This document shows, in pieces, positions 8,326 through 16,085 of a stretch of DNA of 64,000 bases. Made by a program: the position numbers and the translations under genes. The notes beneath the pieces are model-generated. The model was not told the origin of the DNA, made no database searches, and worked only from the letters and a program-made list of their open reading frames with translations. Positions within the stretch are counted from its first letter, which is position 1. The number at the start of each line of letters is the position of its first letter. This DNA is from JBNFVY01 sp049943335. GTDB taxonomy: Bacteria > Pseudomonadota > Alphaproteobacteria > Rhodobacterales > Rhodobacteraceae. The stretch lies in the NCBI RefSeq assembly GCF_049943335.1, contig NZ_JBNFVY010000010.1, forward strand, positions 1 to 64,000, written 5' to 3'.

Positions 8326-9561
8326 TTACTTTTTTTCGTTGCTGTACTTGCGCAACTCGGCGCGCGCGACCTGCCGACGATGCACCGCGTCTGGCCCATC
8401 GGCAAAACGAAGCGTGCGCAGGTTGGTGTACATGCGCGCCAGCGGCTGGTCCTGGCTGATGCCTTCGCCGCCGTGAATTTGCATGGCTTCATCCACGATC
8501 CGGGTCGAAATCAGCGGGGCCACCACCTTGATCTTGGAAATCCACGGCTGCGCGGCGCGCGTGCCTGCGGTGTCCATCATGTAGGCGGCCTTCAGGCACA
8601 ATAGCTGCGCCATTTCGATGTCCATCCGCGCGTTGGCGATAATGTCGTAATTTGCGCCCAGTTCGGCAATCTTCTTGCCAAAGGCTTCGCGCGACAATGC
8701 ACGCTTGCACATCAATTCCAGCGCGCGCTCAGCCTGTCCGATGGCGCGCATGCAGTGGTGGATGCGACCCGGTCCAAGGCGCCCTTGGGCCACTTCGAAC
8801 CCGCGGCCTTCGCCCAGGATCATGGCGTCGGCGGGAATGCGTACATCGGTGAACCGCATGTGCATGTGACCGTGCGGCGCGTCGTCATTGCCGAAGACCT
8901 GCATTGGGCGCAGGATCTCGATCCCCGGCAGCCCAGCTGGCAGCACGAACATCGAATGGCGTGCATGCTTTGGCGCGTTTGCATCGGTACAGGCCATCAG
9001 AATATAGACCTTGCAACGCGGATCACCCGCGCCCGAGATCCACCACTTTTCGCCGTTCAGAACCCATTCGTCGCCGTCTTTCCTGGCCTCGAATGCCAAT
9101 TGGGTCGCATCGGACGAGGCGACATTCGGTTCGGTCATGATATAGGCCGAGCGGATTTCGCCATCGAGCAGTGGCTGCAGAAACTGTTTTTTCTGCGCCT
9201 CGGTGCCGTAGCGTTCCAACACTTCCATGTTGCCTGTGTCGGGGGCCGAACAGTTGAACACCTCGGACCCGATCGAGCATTTCCCCATTTCCTGCGCCAG
9301 ATAGGCGTATTCTACTGTGGTCAACCCATAGCCACGCTCGCTGTCGGTCAGCCAGAAATTCCACAGACCGCGCCGCTTGGCTTCGGCCTTCAGTGCGCTC
9401 ATGATTTCCAATTGACGGTCGTTCAGCACAAACCGGTCGTTCTGCGGGTTATTGCCGATTTCCGCATGATATTCATGGTCGAGCGGCGCGATGTCATTCG
9501 CGATCATGTTGCGCACCTGCTCGATGAGCGGGCGTACCTTGTCCGTGATGCCCAGATCCAT
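8326..9561 (-). CDS. Acyl-CoA dehydrogenase (LvaC / ACAD11-like)
   Basis: This is a 411-residue FAD-dependent acyl-CoA dehydrogenase. Visible signatures are YIMTEPNVASSDATQLAF in the middle domain, WWISGAGDPRCKVYI, and the C-terminal MQIHGGEGISQDQPLARMY. The phrase EPNVASSDA in place of EPGAGSDL is typical of the ACAD10/ACAD11 group, in which the dehydrogenase partners a kinase. The ATG at 9561 follows GGAGGAG at a good distance and gives MDLGITDKVRPLIEQV. It is followed without a gap by the broken phosphatase gene and then the APH kinase. If the kinase makes a 4-phosphoacyl-CoA, this enzyme would be the one that eliminates phosphate. Ordinary alpha-beta dehydrogenation is the alternative. 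Confidence 0.92.
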   Translation of the reverse strand: MDLGITDKVRPLIEQVRNMIANDIAPLDHEYHAEIGNNPQNDRFVLNDRQLEIMSALKAEAKRRGLWNFWLTDSERGYGLTTVEYAYLAQEMGKCSIGSEVFNCSAPDTGNMEVLERYGTEAQKKQFLQPLLDGEIRSAYIMTEPNVASSDATQLAFEARKDGDEWVLNGEKWWISGAGDPRCKVYILMACTDANAPKHARHSMFVLPAGLPGIEILRPMQVFGNDDAPHGHMHMRFTDVRIPADAMILGEGRGFEVAQGRLGPGRIHHCMRAIGQAERALELMCKRALSREAFGKKIAELGANYDIIANARMDIEMAQLLCLKAAYMMDTAGTRAAQPWISKIKVVAPLISTRIVDEAMQIHGGEGISQDQPLARMYTNLRTLRFADGPDAVHRRQVARAELRKYSNEKK

Positions 9562-9614
9562 TGGGGCTCCTCCCTCGGGTTTGCTGGGCGGGGCGCCATG
9601 CCCCGCCGTTTGTT

Positions 9615-10817
9615 TTACAAGACTTCGAACAGGCCCGCAGCGCCCATGCCGCCGCCTACGCACATGGTGCACACGACATATTTGGCGCCCCGGCGCTTGC
9701 CCTCGATCAATGCGTGCCCGACCATGCGCGCGCCCGACATGCCATAGGGGTGACCGATGGAAATGGCGCCGCCATTGACGTTGAGCAGCTCGTCGGGAAT
9801 GCCCAGCACACGCTGCGATTGCAGGACCTGGCTGGCAAAGGCTTCGTTCAACTCCCACAGGCCGATGTCATCCATCTTTAGTCCGTGCGCTTCGAGCAAT
9901 CTGGGCACGGCATAGATCGGGCCGATGCCCATTTCGTCCGGCTCGCAACCAGAGGCCATCACGCCCACATAGCGACCAAGCGGCTGCAGCCCGGCTTTTT
10001 CGGCGGCCTTGGCCTCCATGATGACAGATGCCGAGGCGCCGTCGGACAGCTGGCTGGCGTTGCCCGCGGTGATGTAGGTACCGTCCTTGATCTGCTGGCC
10101 GTCCTTGAACACAGGCGGCAATGCGGCCAGAGATTCGTAGCTGGTGCCCGGGCGGTTGCCTTCATCCTTGGTCAGCTCGACTTCGACCTCGCTGATTTCC
10201 TTGGTTTCCTTGTCCTGGACCTTCATGACCGTTTTCAGCGGCACGATTTCGTCATCGAACTTGCCTGCGTCCTGCGCGGCGGCGGTGCGGGACTGGCTGC
10301 GCGCGGCATATCGGTCCTGGTCCTCGCGGCTGACGCCATAGCGCTCGGCCACGATTTCCGCGGTTTCCAGCATGGACATGTAAAGCGCGGGCTTGTGTTC
10401 GCGGATCCAGGGATCGCTTGCCCGGTCCATGCGCATGTTTTGGTTCTGGACCAGCGAAATGCTCTCAACGCCACCGCCAATCGCAACATCCATGCCGTCA
10501 TGCACCACCTGCTTGGCGGCCGTTGCAATCGCCATCATGCCGCTGGCGCACTGACGGTCCATCGACATGCCGGCGATCGTCACAGGCAGGCCCGCGCGGA
10601 CCACCGCCTGGCGGCCGATATTGCCACCCGTGCTGCCCTGCTGGATCGCGCAGCCGATCAGGCAGTCTTGAATGGTGGCGGGGTCGATGCCGGCGCGGTC
10701 GACCGCGTGTTTGACGGCGTGGCCGATCAGTTCCTGGGCCTGGGTGTCGTTGAAAGCGCCCCGATAAGCCTTGCCGATCGGGGTGCGGGCGGTAGATACG
10801 ATAACGGCGTCACGCAT
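9615..10817 (-). CDS. Acetyl-CoA C-acyltransferase (thiolase)
   Basis: This 400-residue thiolase cleaves 3-ketoacyl-CoA with CoA. The nucleophilic cysteine is in MDRQCASGMMAI near residue 90. The catalytic histidine is in NGGAISIGHPYGMSGARM near 350, and the second cysteine is in CTMCVGGGMG near 380. Length and motif spacing are normal. It lies 29 bases downstream of the SDR gene and upstream of the acyl-CoA dehydrogenase, supplying the last step of a beta-oxidation spiral within the operon. Chain-length preference cannot be read from sequence. Confidence 0.95.
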   Translation of the reverse strand: MRDAVIVSTARTPIGKAYRGAFNDTQAQELIGHAVKHAVDRAGIDPATIQDCLIGCAIQQGSTGGNIGRQAVVRAGLPVTIAGMSMDRQCASGMMAIATAAKQVVHDGMDVAIGGGVESISLVQNQNMRMDRASDPWIREHKPALYMSMLETAEIVAERYGVSREDQDRYAARSQSRTAAAQDAGKFDDEIVPLKTVMKVQDKETKEISEVEVELTKDEGNRPGTSYESLAALPPVFKDGQQIKDGTYITAGNASQLSDGASASVIMEAKAAEKAGLQPLGRYVGVMASGCEPDEMGIGPIYAVPRLLEAHGLKMDDIGLWELNEAFASQVLQSQRVLGIPDELLNVNGGAISIGHPYGMSGARMVGHALIEGKRRGAKYVVCTMCVGGGMGAAGLFEVL

Positions 10818-10846
10818 TTGTTTGCTTCCTTATGTCTGGGGCGATC

Positions 10847-11773
10847 TTATGTCTTGGGCAATTCGATACCGAGCTTGCGCGCGGCGTTCTCGATGTATTT
10901 GTGGGTTTGGGCAAAGGCGCCCGGCATTTCTTTCTGACCCTCTGGATTGCGGATTGCGGCCATCTGGGCGGCCACGTTGTCGGCGCTCAGATCTTCACCC
11001 ACCAGGGTGATGCCGGGGGTCTCATAGACCTTGATTTCCGCGAAGCTGCCGCCGCCGGCGCCCAGCATCATCTTGGTCGGCGCGTCCTCGGCCACCAGCG
11101 CCAGAAGGCCCGGAGTAATCGTGTCGGGCTTGATCAGCTCAAGCAGCTCGTCCGGGAGCAGGTCTTCGGTCATGCGGGTGGCGGCAGTCGGGGCAAGGAT
11201 GTTGGCCTTGATGTTGTATTTCTGCCCTTCCATCGACAGCACGTTCATCAATCCCAGCATCGCAGATTTGGCCGCGCCATAGTTCGATTGGCCGAAGTTG
11301 CCGTACATGCCGCTTGCCGATGTGGTGAAAACGATGCGCCCGTATTGGCGTTCGCGAAAATGATCCCACAACGCCTTGGTGGTCACGACGCTGCCCATCA
11401 GGTGCACGTCCAGCACGACCCGGAAATCATCCAGCGTCATCTTTGCAAAAGACCTGTCGCGCAGGATACCGGCGTTGTTGACCAGAATGTCGACCTGGCC
11501 CCAGTCGGCGATAGCCTTGTCGACCATGTCCTGCACCTGTTCAGCGTCGGTCACGTTGGCGCCATGGGCCATCGCCTGCCCACCCATCGCCTTGATCTCT
11601 TCGACCACGGAATGCGCCCCTTCGGACGACTGACCCGTGCCATCGGTTGCCACGCCCAGATCGTTCACCACCACCTTGGCGCCACGTTCGGCCAGCCCCA
11701 GCGCATGGCACCGACCCAAGCCATTTCCCGCGCCTGTCACGATCGCGACACGTCCATCAAATCTCATACTCAT
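10847..11773 (-). CDS. SDR-family 3-hydroxyacyl-CoA dehydrogenase (HSD17B4 N-terminal-domain type)
   Basis: This 308-residue short-chain dehydrogenase has the cofactor loop VTGAGNGLGRCHAL, the D of VNDLG, and the catalytic SGMYGNFGQSNYGAAKSA with Y and K. The extended C-terminal region, including LVAEDAPTKMMLGAGGG, is that of the dehydrogenase part of peroxisomal multifunctional enzyme 2. In MFE-2 it is fused to a MaoC-type hydratase; here the MaoC protein is the adjacent upstream gene. The start at 11773 overlaps the MaoC stop as ATGA and has GGAG nearby. A second ATG at 11767 is possible. It should oxidise 3-hydroxyacyl-CoA to 3-ketoacyl-CoA for the neighbouring thiolase. Confidence 0.92.
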   Translation of the reverse strand: MSMRFDGRVAIVTGAGNGLGRCHALGLAERGAKVVVNDLGVATDGTGQSSEGAHSVVEEIKAMGGQAMAHGANVTDAEQVQDMVDKAIADWGQVDILVNNAGILRDRSFAKMTLDDFRVVLDVHLMGSVVTTKALWDHFRERQYGRIVFTTSASGMYGNFGQSNYGAAKSAMLGLMNVLSMEGQKYNIKANILAPTAATRMTEDLLPDELLELIKPDTITPGLLALVAEDAPTKMMLGAGGGSFAEIKVYETPGITLVGEDLSADNVAAQMAAIRNPEGQKEMPGAFAQTHKYIENAARKLGIELPKT

Positions 11774-12237
11774 GCCTGTTCTCCAAAGTATCTGCGGCCC
11801 AGCCATTCGGCCACCAGCGCGGGCTTGTCCCGCCCTTCAATTTCGACTGTCACGTTCAGGGTCGATTCAATCTCACCGGGGCGAATATCTTCGACCTTGC
11901 CAAGCACGAACCGGCCACGGATACGGCTGCCCACCGGCACCGGCGAGACGAAGCGCATTTTGTTCATGCCATAATTGACGCCCATCACCACGCCGTCGAT
12001 GGTGGGCATCTGGGAAACCATGGCCGACAGCATCGACATGGTCAGAAACCCATGCGCGATCGTGCCGCCAAAAGGCGTTTGCGCTGCTTTTTCGGGATCG
12101 ACGTGGATGTACTGCCAATCCTCGGTGCAATCGGCAAACTGATCGATCCTTTCCTGCGTGATCTCAAACCAATCGGACACGCCGATTTCGGTACCGACCA
12201 TAGCTTTGTATTCTTCGCGGGTGACGGTCTGGTTCAT
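11770..12237 (-). CDS. MaoC-family enoyl-CoA hydratase
   Basis: This is a 155-residue hotdog-fold hydratase. The hydratase 2 motif is recognisable: DWQYIHVDPEKA followed by PFGGTIAHGFLTMSML, with the catalytic D and H. It hydrates trans-2-enoyl-CoA to 3-hydroxyacyl-CoA, normally the R isomer, which suits the MFE-2-like SDR encoded next. It overlaps both neighbours by four bases (ATGA), showing a tightly coupled trio. Together SDR, MaoC and thiolase give a complete hydration, oxidation and cleavage module. Confidence 0.94.
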   Translation of the reverse strand: MNQTVTREEYKAMVGTEIGVSDWFEITQERIDQFADCTEDWQYIHVDPEKAAQTPFGGTIAHGFLTMSMLSAMVSQMPTIDGVVMGVNYGMNKMRFVSPVPVGSRIRGRFVLGKVEDIRPGEIESTLNVTVEIEGRDKPALVAEWLGRRYFGEQA

Positions 12238-13058
12238 ATGTCGTCTCCGAAAATCGAGCCTGTGGCCATGGAATTCATCCCCCCCGACAAGGGCAGGATC
12301 GCGCCAGACACATACGCGCCGCCCCGCCCGCAGAGGTACTGCAGCGCGCCGGCGATATCTTCGGGCCTGCCAACACGGCCCAAGGGTATGCCCTGGGCCG
12401 CCTTGTCACGGCCAGCTTCGTTGCCCATGGCAAAGGCTGTCATATTCGACATGAACGGCCCCGGCGCAATCGCATTCACGGTGATGCCTTGCGGGGCCAG
12501 ATCGTTCGACAGCACACGCGTCATGTGATGCACCGCGCCTTTGGACACCGCATAGGAATAGGTGGCCGTGCCCTTGGGCATGTCACCCATGATGCTGCCC
12601 ACATTGACCACGCGGGCGGGATCGCCTTCGGCCCGCCCCTTCATCAAGAGCGGCAGCAGCGATTGGGTCAGGTGGAACATGCCCTGCACATTCAGTTTGA
12701 GCAGCTTGTCCCACGCATCATAGGGGTGTTCGCCCAACGGCGCGCCCCAGGTGCGGCCTGCATTGTTCATCAGAATGTTCAACTTGTCGGTGCGGCTTTC
12801 CACCTCGGCAACAAGGGCGGCGATGCCTTGTTCCGAGGCAACATCGCCGCCAAATCCTTCCACGCTTCCAGCCACGCCACTATCGTTGATTTCCTTGGCA
12901 GTAGCTTCACAGGCATCGGCCTTGCGACTGGCAATCAGCACCCGCGCCCCGGCGGCGGCCAGCCCTTCGGCGGCCATGCGCCCGATCCCCGTGGCCCCGC
13001 CGGTCACCAGCGCCACTTTGCCCGTCAGTCCGAATAGTTCGTTCGGTGTTACACCCAT
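12234..13058 (-). CDS. SDR-family oxidoreductase
   Basis: This 274-residue short-chain dehydrogenase has VTGGATGIGRMAAEGL near residue 17, MNNAGRTWG, and the catalytic YSYAVSKGAVHHM. It is the first intact gene of the minus-strand operon and overlaps the MaoC gene by four bases. Compared with the MFE-2-like SDR downstream it is a generic FabG-like type, so it may reduce or oxidise the original substrate rather than a spiral intermediate. Upstream in the same orientation lies only a broken acyl-CoA dehydrogenase gene, so the operon promoter probably lies in 13059-13171. Confidence 0.92.
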   Translation of the reverse strand: MGVTPNELFGLTGKVALVTGGATGIGRMAAEGLAAAGARVLIASRKADACEATAKEINDSGVAGSVEGFGGDVASEQGIAALVAEVESRTDKLNILMNNAGRTWGAPLGEHPYDAWDKLLKLNVQGMFHLTQSLLPLLMKGRAEGDPARVVNVGSIMGDMPKGTATYSYAVSKGAVHHMTRVLSNDLAPQGITVNAIAPGPFMSNMTAFAMGNEAGRDKAAQGIPLGRVGRPEDIAGALQYLCGRGGAYVSGAILPLSGGMNSMATGSIFGDDI

Positions 13059-13171
13059 AGATCAAAATCCCTTCGCAGCGGCAACAATCGCAACATGACA
13101 GCCATAGTCGTCCACCCATTTTGCGCCCAAGCGGGCGCGTTTCATCCATAAACCCCTGTCGAATTCATCGC

Positions 13172-13681
13172 TCACACCAATGCTGCCATGCTTCTGAGGT
13201 CATGGCGATGCTGCAGGGCCTGGAACGTGCCGCTCAGAACCCCGACTTGCTTGCGCCGCTTGAGGTGTCGGGCGCCGGTCTGGAAAGCCACGCTGAACGG
13301 GGGGTTGCCGGAAATCAGGCGCAACCACCGGGTCGTCACACCTGCCTTGCCCGCATCGATCGGCAGGCAGTTGATGCCCGTGTATTTTGGCGCGTCGCGC
13401 GCCAATTCGTCCCGCCAAATCTGTTGAAGCACGCAGGGCAGTCGCACCCCACCGTATTCGATGGACCAGGTCGGAACGGTCGGCCCCTCTGGCGCGGCAG
13501 GCCAGATGCAATCTTTCTGAGTCGGCGACGAAAATCCGAACCGTTTTCCGCCCCGGAAGATGACAGATTCGGACAGCACTTTGTGCGCGCCCCGGCCTTG
13601 CCTTCCGGCGGGGTTAATTCTGTTAAACCACTGACGAATTGGGTTGCGAAATCGCGCAGGATCACGCGAGAATTCCGGCAT
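13172..13681 (-). pseudogene. Acyl-CoA dehydrogenase pseudogene with internal deletions
   Basis: A 169-codon minus-strand frame reads as joined pieces of an acyl-CoA dehydrogenase of about 400 residues. The N-terminal part is MPEFSRDPARFRNPIRQWFN. Next comes TVPTWSIEYGG, which matches the family segment before the SEPGAGSDL loop. It then jumps to the beta-domain (APKYTGINCLPIDAGKAG, RLISGNPPFSVAF) and ends with the C-terminal signature GTFQALQHRH. The SEPGAGSDL loop, most of the flavin-binding helices and the GGSNEI tail are missing. A plus-strand frame over the same bases has no family character. The region 13059-13823 otherwise holds only regulatory sequence. It was probably once the first gene of the downstream operon. 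Confidence 0.7.
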
Positions 13682-13724
13682 GTGTCTCCTCCCAAATGCC
13701 CGGCGTTTTGCATTGCAGAATAGG

Positions 13725-13744
13725 GTTTCACATTATCCTTGACA
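13725..13744 (+). promoter_or_regulatory. Candidate promoter and operator for the LIV-type importer operon
   Basis: GTTTCACATT at 13725-13734 is followed by a perfect -35 hexamer TTGACA at 13739-13744. No strong -10 is apparent at the usual distance. The same ten bases GTTTCACATT recur at 20957-20966 in front of the acyl-CoA synthetase and oxidoreductase genes, which suggests a shared regulator for uptake and activation. Confidence 0.45.
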
Positions 13745-13780
13745 AGTCAGCGCAGCCTTCGTTTCCTATGTTTCCAAGAG

Positions 13781-13802
13781 ACGCCCGAGGAGGAGTGGGC
13801 GT
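13781..13802 (+). promoter_or_regulatory. 5' leader hairpin with a GAGGAGGAG loop before the substrate-binding protein gene
   Basis: ACGCCC and GGGCGT form a six-base stem whose ten-base loop is GAGGAGGAGT, an exposed Shine-Dalgarno-like purine run that is not the ribosome site actually used (GGGAGG lies nearer the ATG). It could be a leader control element or a decoy ribosome site. Confidence 0.4.
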
Positions 13803-13823
13803 TTCGCGTTTGGGAGGAAACAC

Positions 13824-15071
13824 ATGACCATCTTGAAAACTGCGTTACTCGCCGCGACAGTGTCGTTCGGCGCGCTGTCGGCTGCTCAGGCCGAGATGAA
13901 GATTGCATTTATCGATCCGCTTTCGGGCCCGTTCGGCCCGTCGGGCGATGCCGCGCTCAAACAATGGCGTCACGCCGCCGAAGAAGTGAACGCCAACGGC
14001 GGGATCAATGGCGAGCAGGTCGAGATCATTGCCTTCGACAACAAGGTCAACCCCAAGGAATCGCTGGTTCAGCTGCAAAAGGCCATCGACCAGGGCGTAC
14101 GTGTGGTTGCGCAGGGGAACGGATCGTCCGTGGCTGCGGCCCTCATCGATGCTGTCAACAAGCACAACAAGCGCAACCCTGGCGAAGAAGTCATCTACCT
14201 GAACTATGCGGCCGTGGACCCGGCCTTTACGAATGAGGCGTGCTCGTTCTGGCATTTCCGTTTTGACGCCAATGCCGACATGAAAATGGAAGCGCTCACT
14301 GACTGGATCGCCGCTCAGGACGACATCAACAGCGTCTATGTGATCGGTCAGGACTATTCCTTCGGAAAGGCTGTTGCAGCGGCTGCCGTTGGTCAGTTGG
14401 CCGAGAAAAAGCCTGATCTGACCATCGCCGGGAACGAACTGCACCCGCTGGGCAAGGTCAAAGACTTTACCCCATACATTCAAAAGATCATCTCGTCCGG
14501 CGCTGATGCGATCATCACCGGCAACTGGGGCGCCGACATGGTGCTGCTGGTCAAGGCTGCGATCGACTCGGGCTGGGACAAACCGATCCTGACGTATTAC
14601 GGCGGATCGCAGGGCGCCGCGTCCGCGATGGGCGACGCGGCAACAGGGAAGGTCATGCAGGTGTCCGAGGTAGACATCAATTTCGACACCGGCAACGACA
14701 TGCAAGAGGCGCGGATCGACTCGTTCAACGAACAGTATGGGCCGAAGAACACCTATTTCTACCACCGTGCTTACAACGCCATGAATTTCTTTGACATGGC
14801 GGCCGAAAAGGTCGGCAACAACGACGATATAGTCGCGATTGCCAAGGCGATGGAAGGCATGACCTACGATGGACCCTACGGCAAGGTGACCATGCGCGCC
14901 GAAGACCACCAGGTTCTTCAGGATCTCTTCATTACGACCTTTGTGAAAAACCCCAAGCGCACCGTCGAAGAATTGCCGCTTGGCTGGTCGATGATCGATC
15001 CATCCGCAGACCGGATCCCTGCCGATGCGACCGAGACCGAGACGACGTGTGAGATGGAGCGCCCCTCCTAA
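13824..15071 (+). CDS. Branched-chain-amino-acid-type ABC transporter substrate-binding protein
   Basis: This periplasmic solute receptor has 415 residues. A signal peptide ends at about residue 23 (SFGALSAAQA), and the mature protein begins EMKIAFIDPLSGPFGPSGDA, the typical opening of LivK-type type I binding proteins. GGGAGG precedes the ATG by a normal distance. The highly expressed receptor gene comes first, followed by two permeases and two ATPases. Receptors of this group bind branched-chain amino acids but also aromatic acids, dicarboxylates and other carboxylates. Placement between acyl-CoA catabolic operons favours an organic acid over leucine. Confidence 0.94.
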   Translation: MTILKTALLAATVSFGALSAAQAEMKIAFIDPLSGPFGPSGDAALKQWRHAAEEVNANGGINGEQVEIIAFDNKVNPKESLVQLQKAIDQGVRVVAQGNGSSVAAALIDAVNKHNKRNPGEEVIYLNYAAVDPAFTNEACSFWHFRFDANADMKMEALTDWIAAQDDINSVYVIGQDYSFGKAVAAAAVGQLAEKKPDLTIAGNELHPLGKVKDFTPYIQKIISSGADAIITGNWGADMVLLVKAAIDSGWDKPILTYYGGSQGAASAMGDAATGKVMQVSEVDINFDTGNDMQEARIDSFNEQYGPKNTYFYHRAYNAMNFFDMAAEKVGNNDDIVAIAKAMEGMTYDGPYGKVTMRAEDHQVLQDLFITTFVKNPKRTVEELPLGWSMIDPSADRIPADATETETTCEMERPS

Positions 15072-15152
15072 TCGTCAGCTCGCCTCTGCGAGACCACGAT
15101 GGGGCGCCACGTCAAACCCGCGTGGCGCCCTGGTTCATAATTGGGGCTAGTC

Positions 15153-16085
15153 ATGGAAACGATCATCTTTTCCCTGCTCAACGGGACGATCTATGGTCTG
15201 CTGCTCTTCATGCTTTCGAGCGGTTTGACCCTGATCTTTTCGATGATGGGCGTTTTGAACTTTGCGCATGCCAGTTTTTACATGCTGGGCGCGTATTTTG
15301 CCTATACGATTTCGGAAAGTACCAGTTTTTGGGTCGCCCTTATCTTTGCGCCGATCCTGGTCGGACTGGTGGGCGCGCTGGTCGAACGCTATGGCCTGCG
15401 TAAAGTCCACGCCAACGGTCATGTCGCCGAGTTGCTGTTCACGTTCGGGCTGGCCTACCTGATCGACGAAATCGTCAAGATCGTCTACGGGCGCAATGCC
15501 GTCGGCTACGACGTACCCCCCGCGTTGGACTTTTCGCTTTTCGAACTGTTTGGCGCGCAGTACCCGGCGTACCGTATTTTCATTCTTTTCGTGGCGATCT
15601 TCATGCTGGCGGTACTTTGGTATGTGCTGAAACGCACCCGCGCCGGCCTGATCATCCAGGCCGCGCTGACACATCCGCACATGGTGGGCCACCTTGGCCA
15701 CGACGTGCCACGCATCTTCATGACCGTCTTCGGCGTGGGCTGTGCGCTGGCAGGCCTGGCCGGCGTAATCGGCGGCAACTATCTGGTGACCGACCCGGCC
15801 ATGGCTGTCCAGATGGGCCCGATCGTGTTCGTGGTCGTGGTGGTTGGTGGGCTCGGCTCGCTAGAAGGGGCATTTCTTGCTGCCATGCTTCTGGGCCTGC
15901 TCCAGACGTTCGCGGTGTCGGTAAACGCCACATTTGCCGATCTCTTCGGCTGGCTGGGCCTCTCGGCCACGTCCGAACTGGGCAGCATCACCATCGCGCA
16001 GCTGGCTCCGCTGCTGCCGTTCCTGATGCTGGTTCTCATTCTCATGGTCCGTCCAACCGGCCTGATGGGGGACCGTGAAATATGA
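15153..16085 (+). CDS. Branched-chain-amino-acid-type ABC transporter permease (LivH-like)
   Basis: This is an inner-membrane permease of 310 residues with about eight hydrophobic segments. The opening LLNGTIYGLLLFMLSSGLTL and the following MGVLNFAHASFYMLGAY are characteristic of LivH. I prefer ATG 15153 over an in-frame TTG at 15141 because it gives the standard METIIFSLLNG start. It overlaps the next permease by four bases (ATGA). It pairs with the LivM-like protein to form the transmembrane channel. Confidence 0.94.
   Translation: METIIFSLLNGTIYGLLLFMLSSGLTLIFSMMGVLNFAHASFYMLGAYFAYTISESTSFWVALIFAPILVGLVGALVERYGLRKVHANGHVAELLFTFGLAYLIDEIVKIVYGRNAVGYDVPPALDFSLFELFGAQYPAYRIFILFVAIFMLAVLWYVLKRTRAGLIIQAALTHPHMVGHLGHDVPRIFMTVFGVGCALAGLAGVIGGNYLVTDPAMAVQMGPIVFVVVVVGGLGSLEGAFLAAMLLGLLQTFAVSVNATFADLFGWLGLSATSELGSITIAQLAPLLPFLMLVLILMVRPTGLMGDREI

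Noticed and set aside
13121..13723. 200-residue plus-strand frame before the importer operon
   Set aside because: It lies opposite the acyl-CoA dehydrogenase pseudogene, whose minus-strand reading has clear family segments; the plus frame has none.
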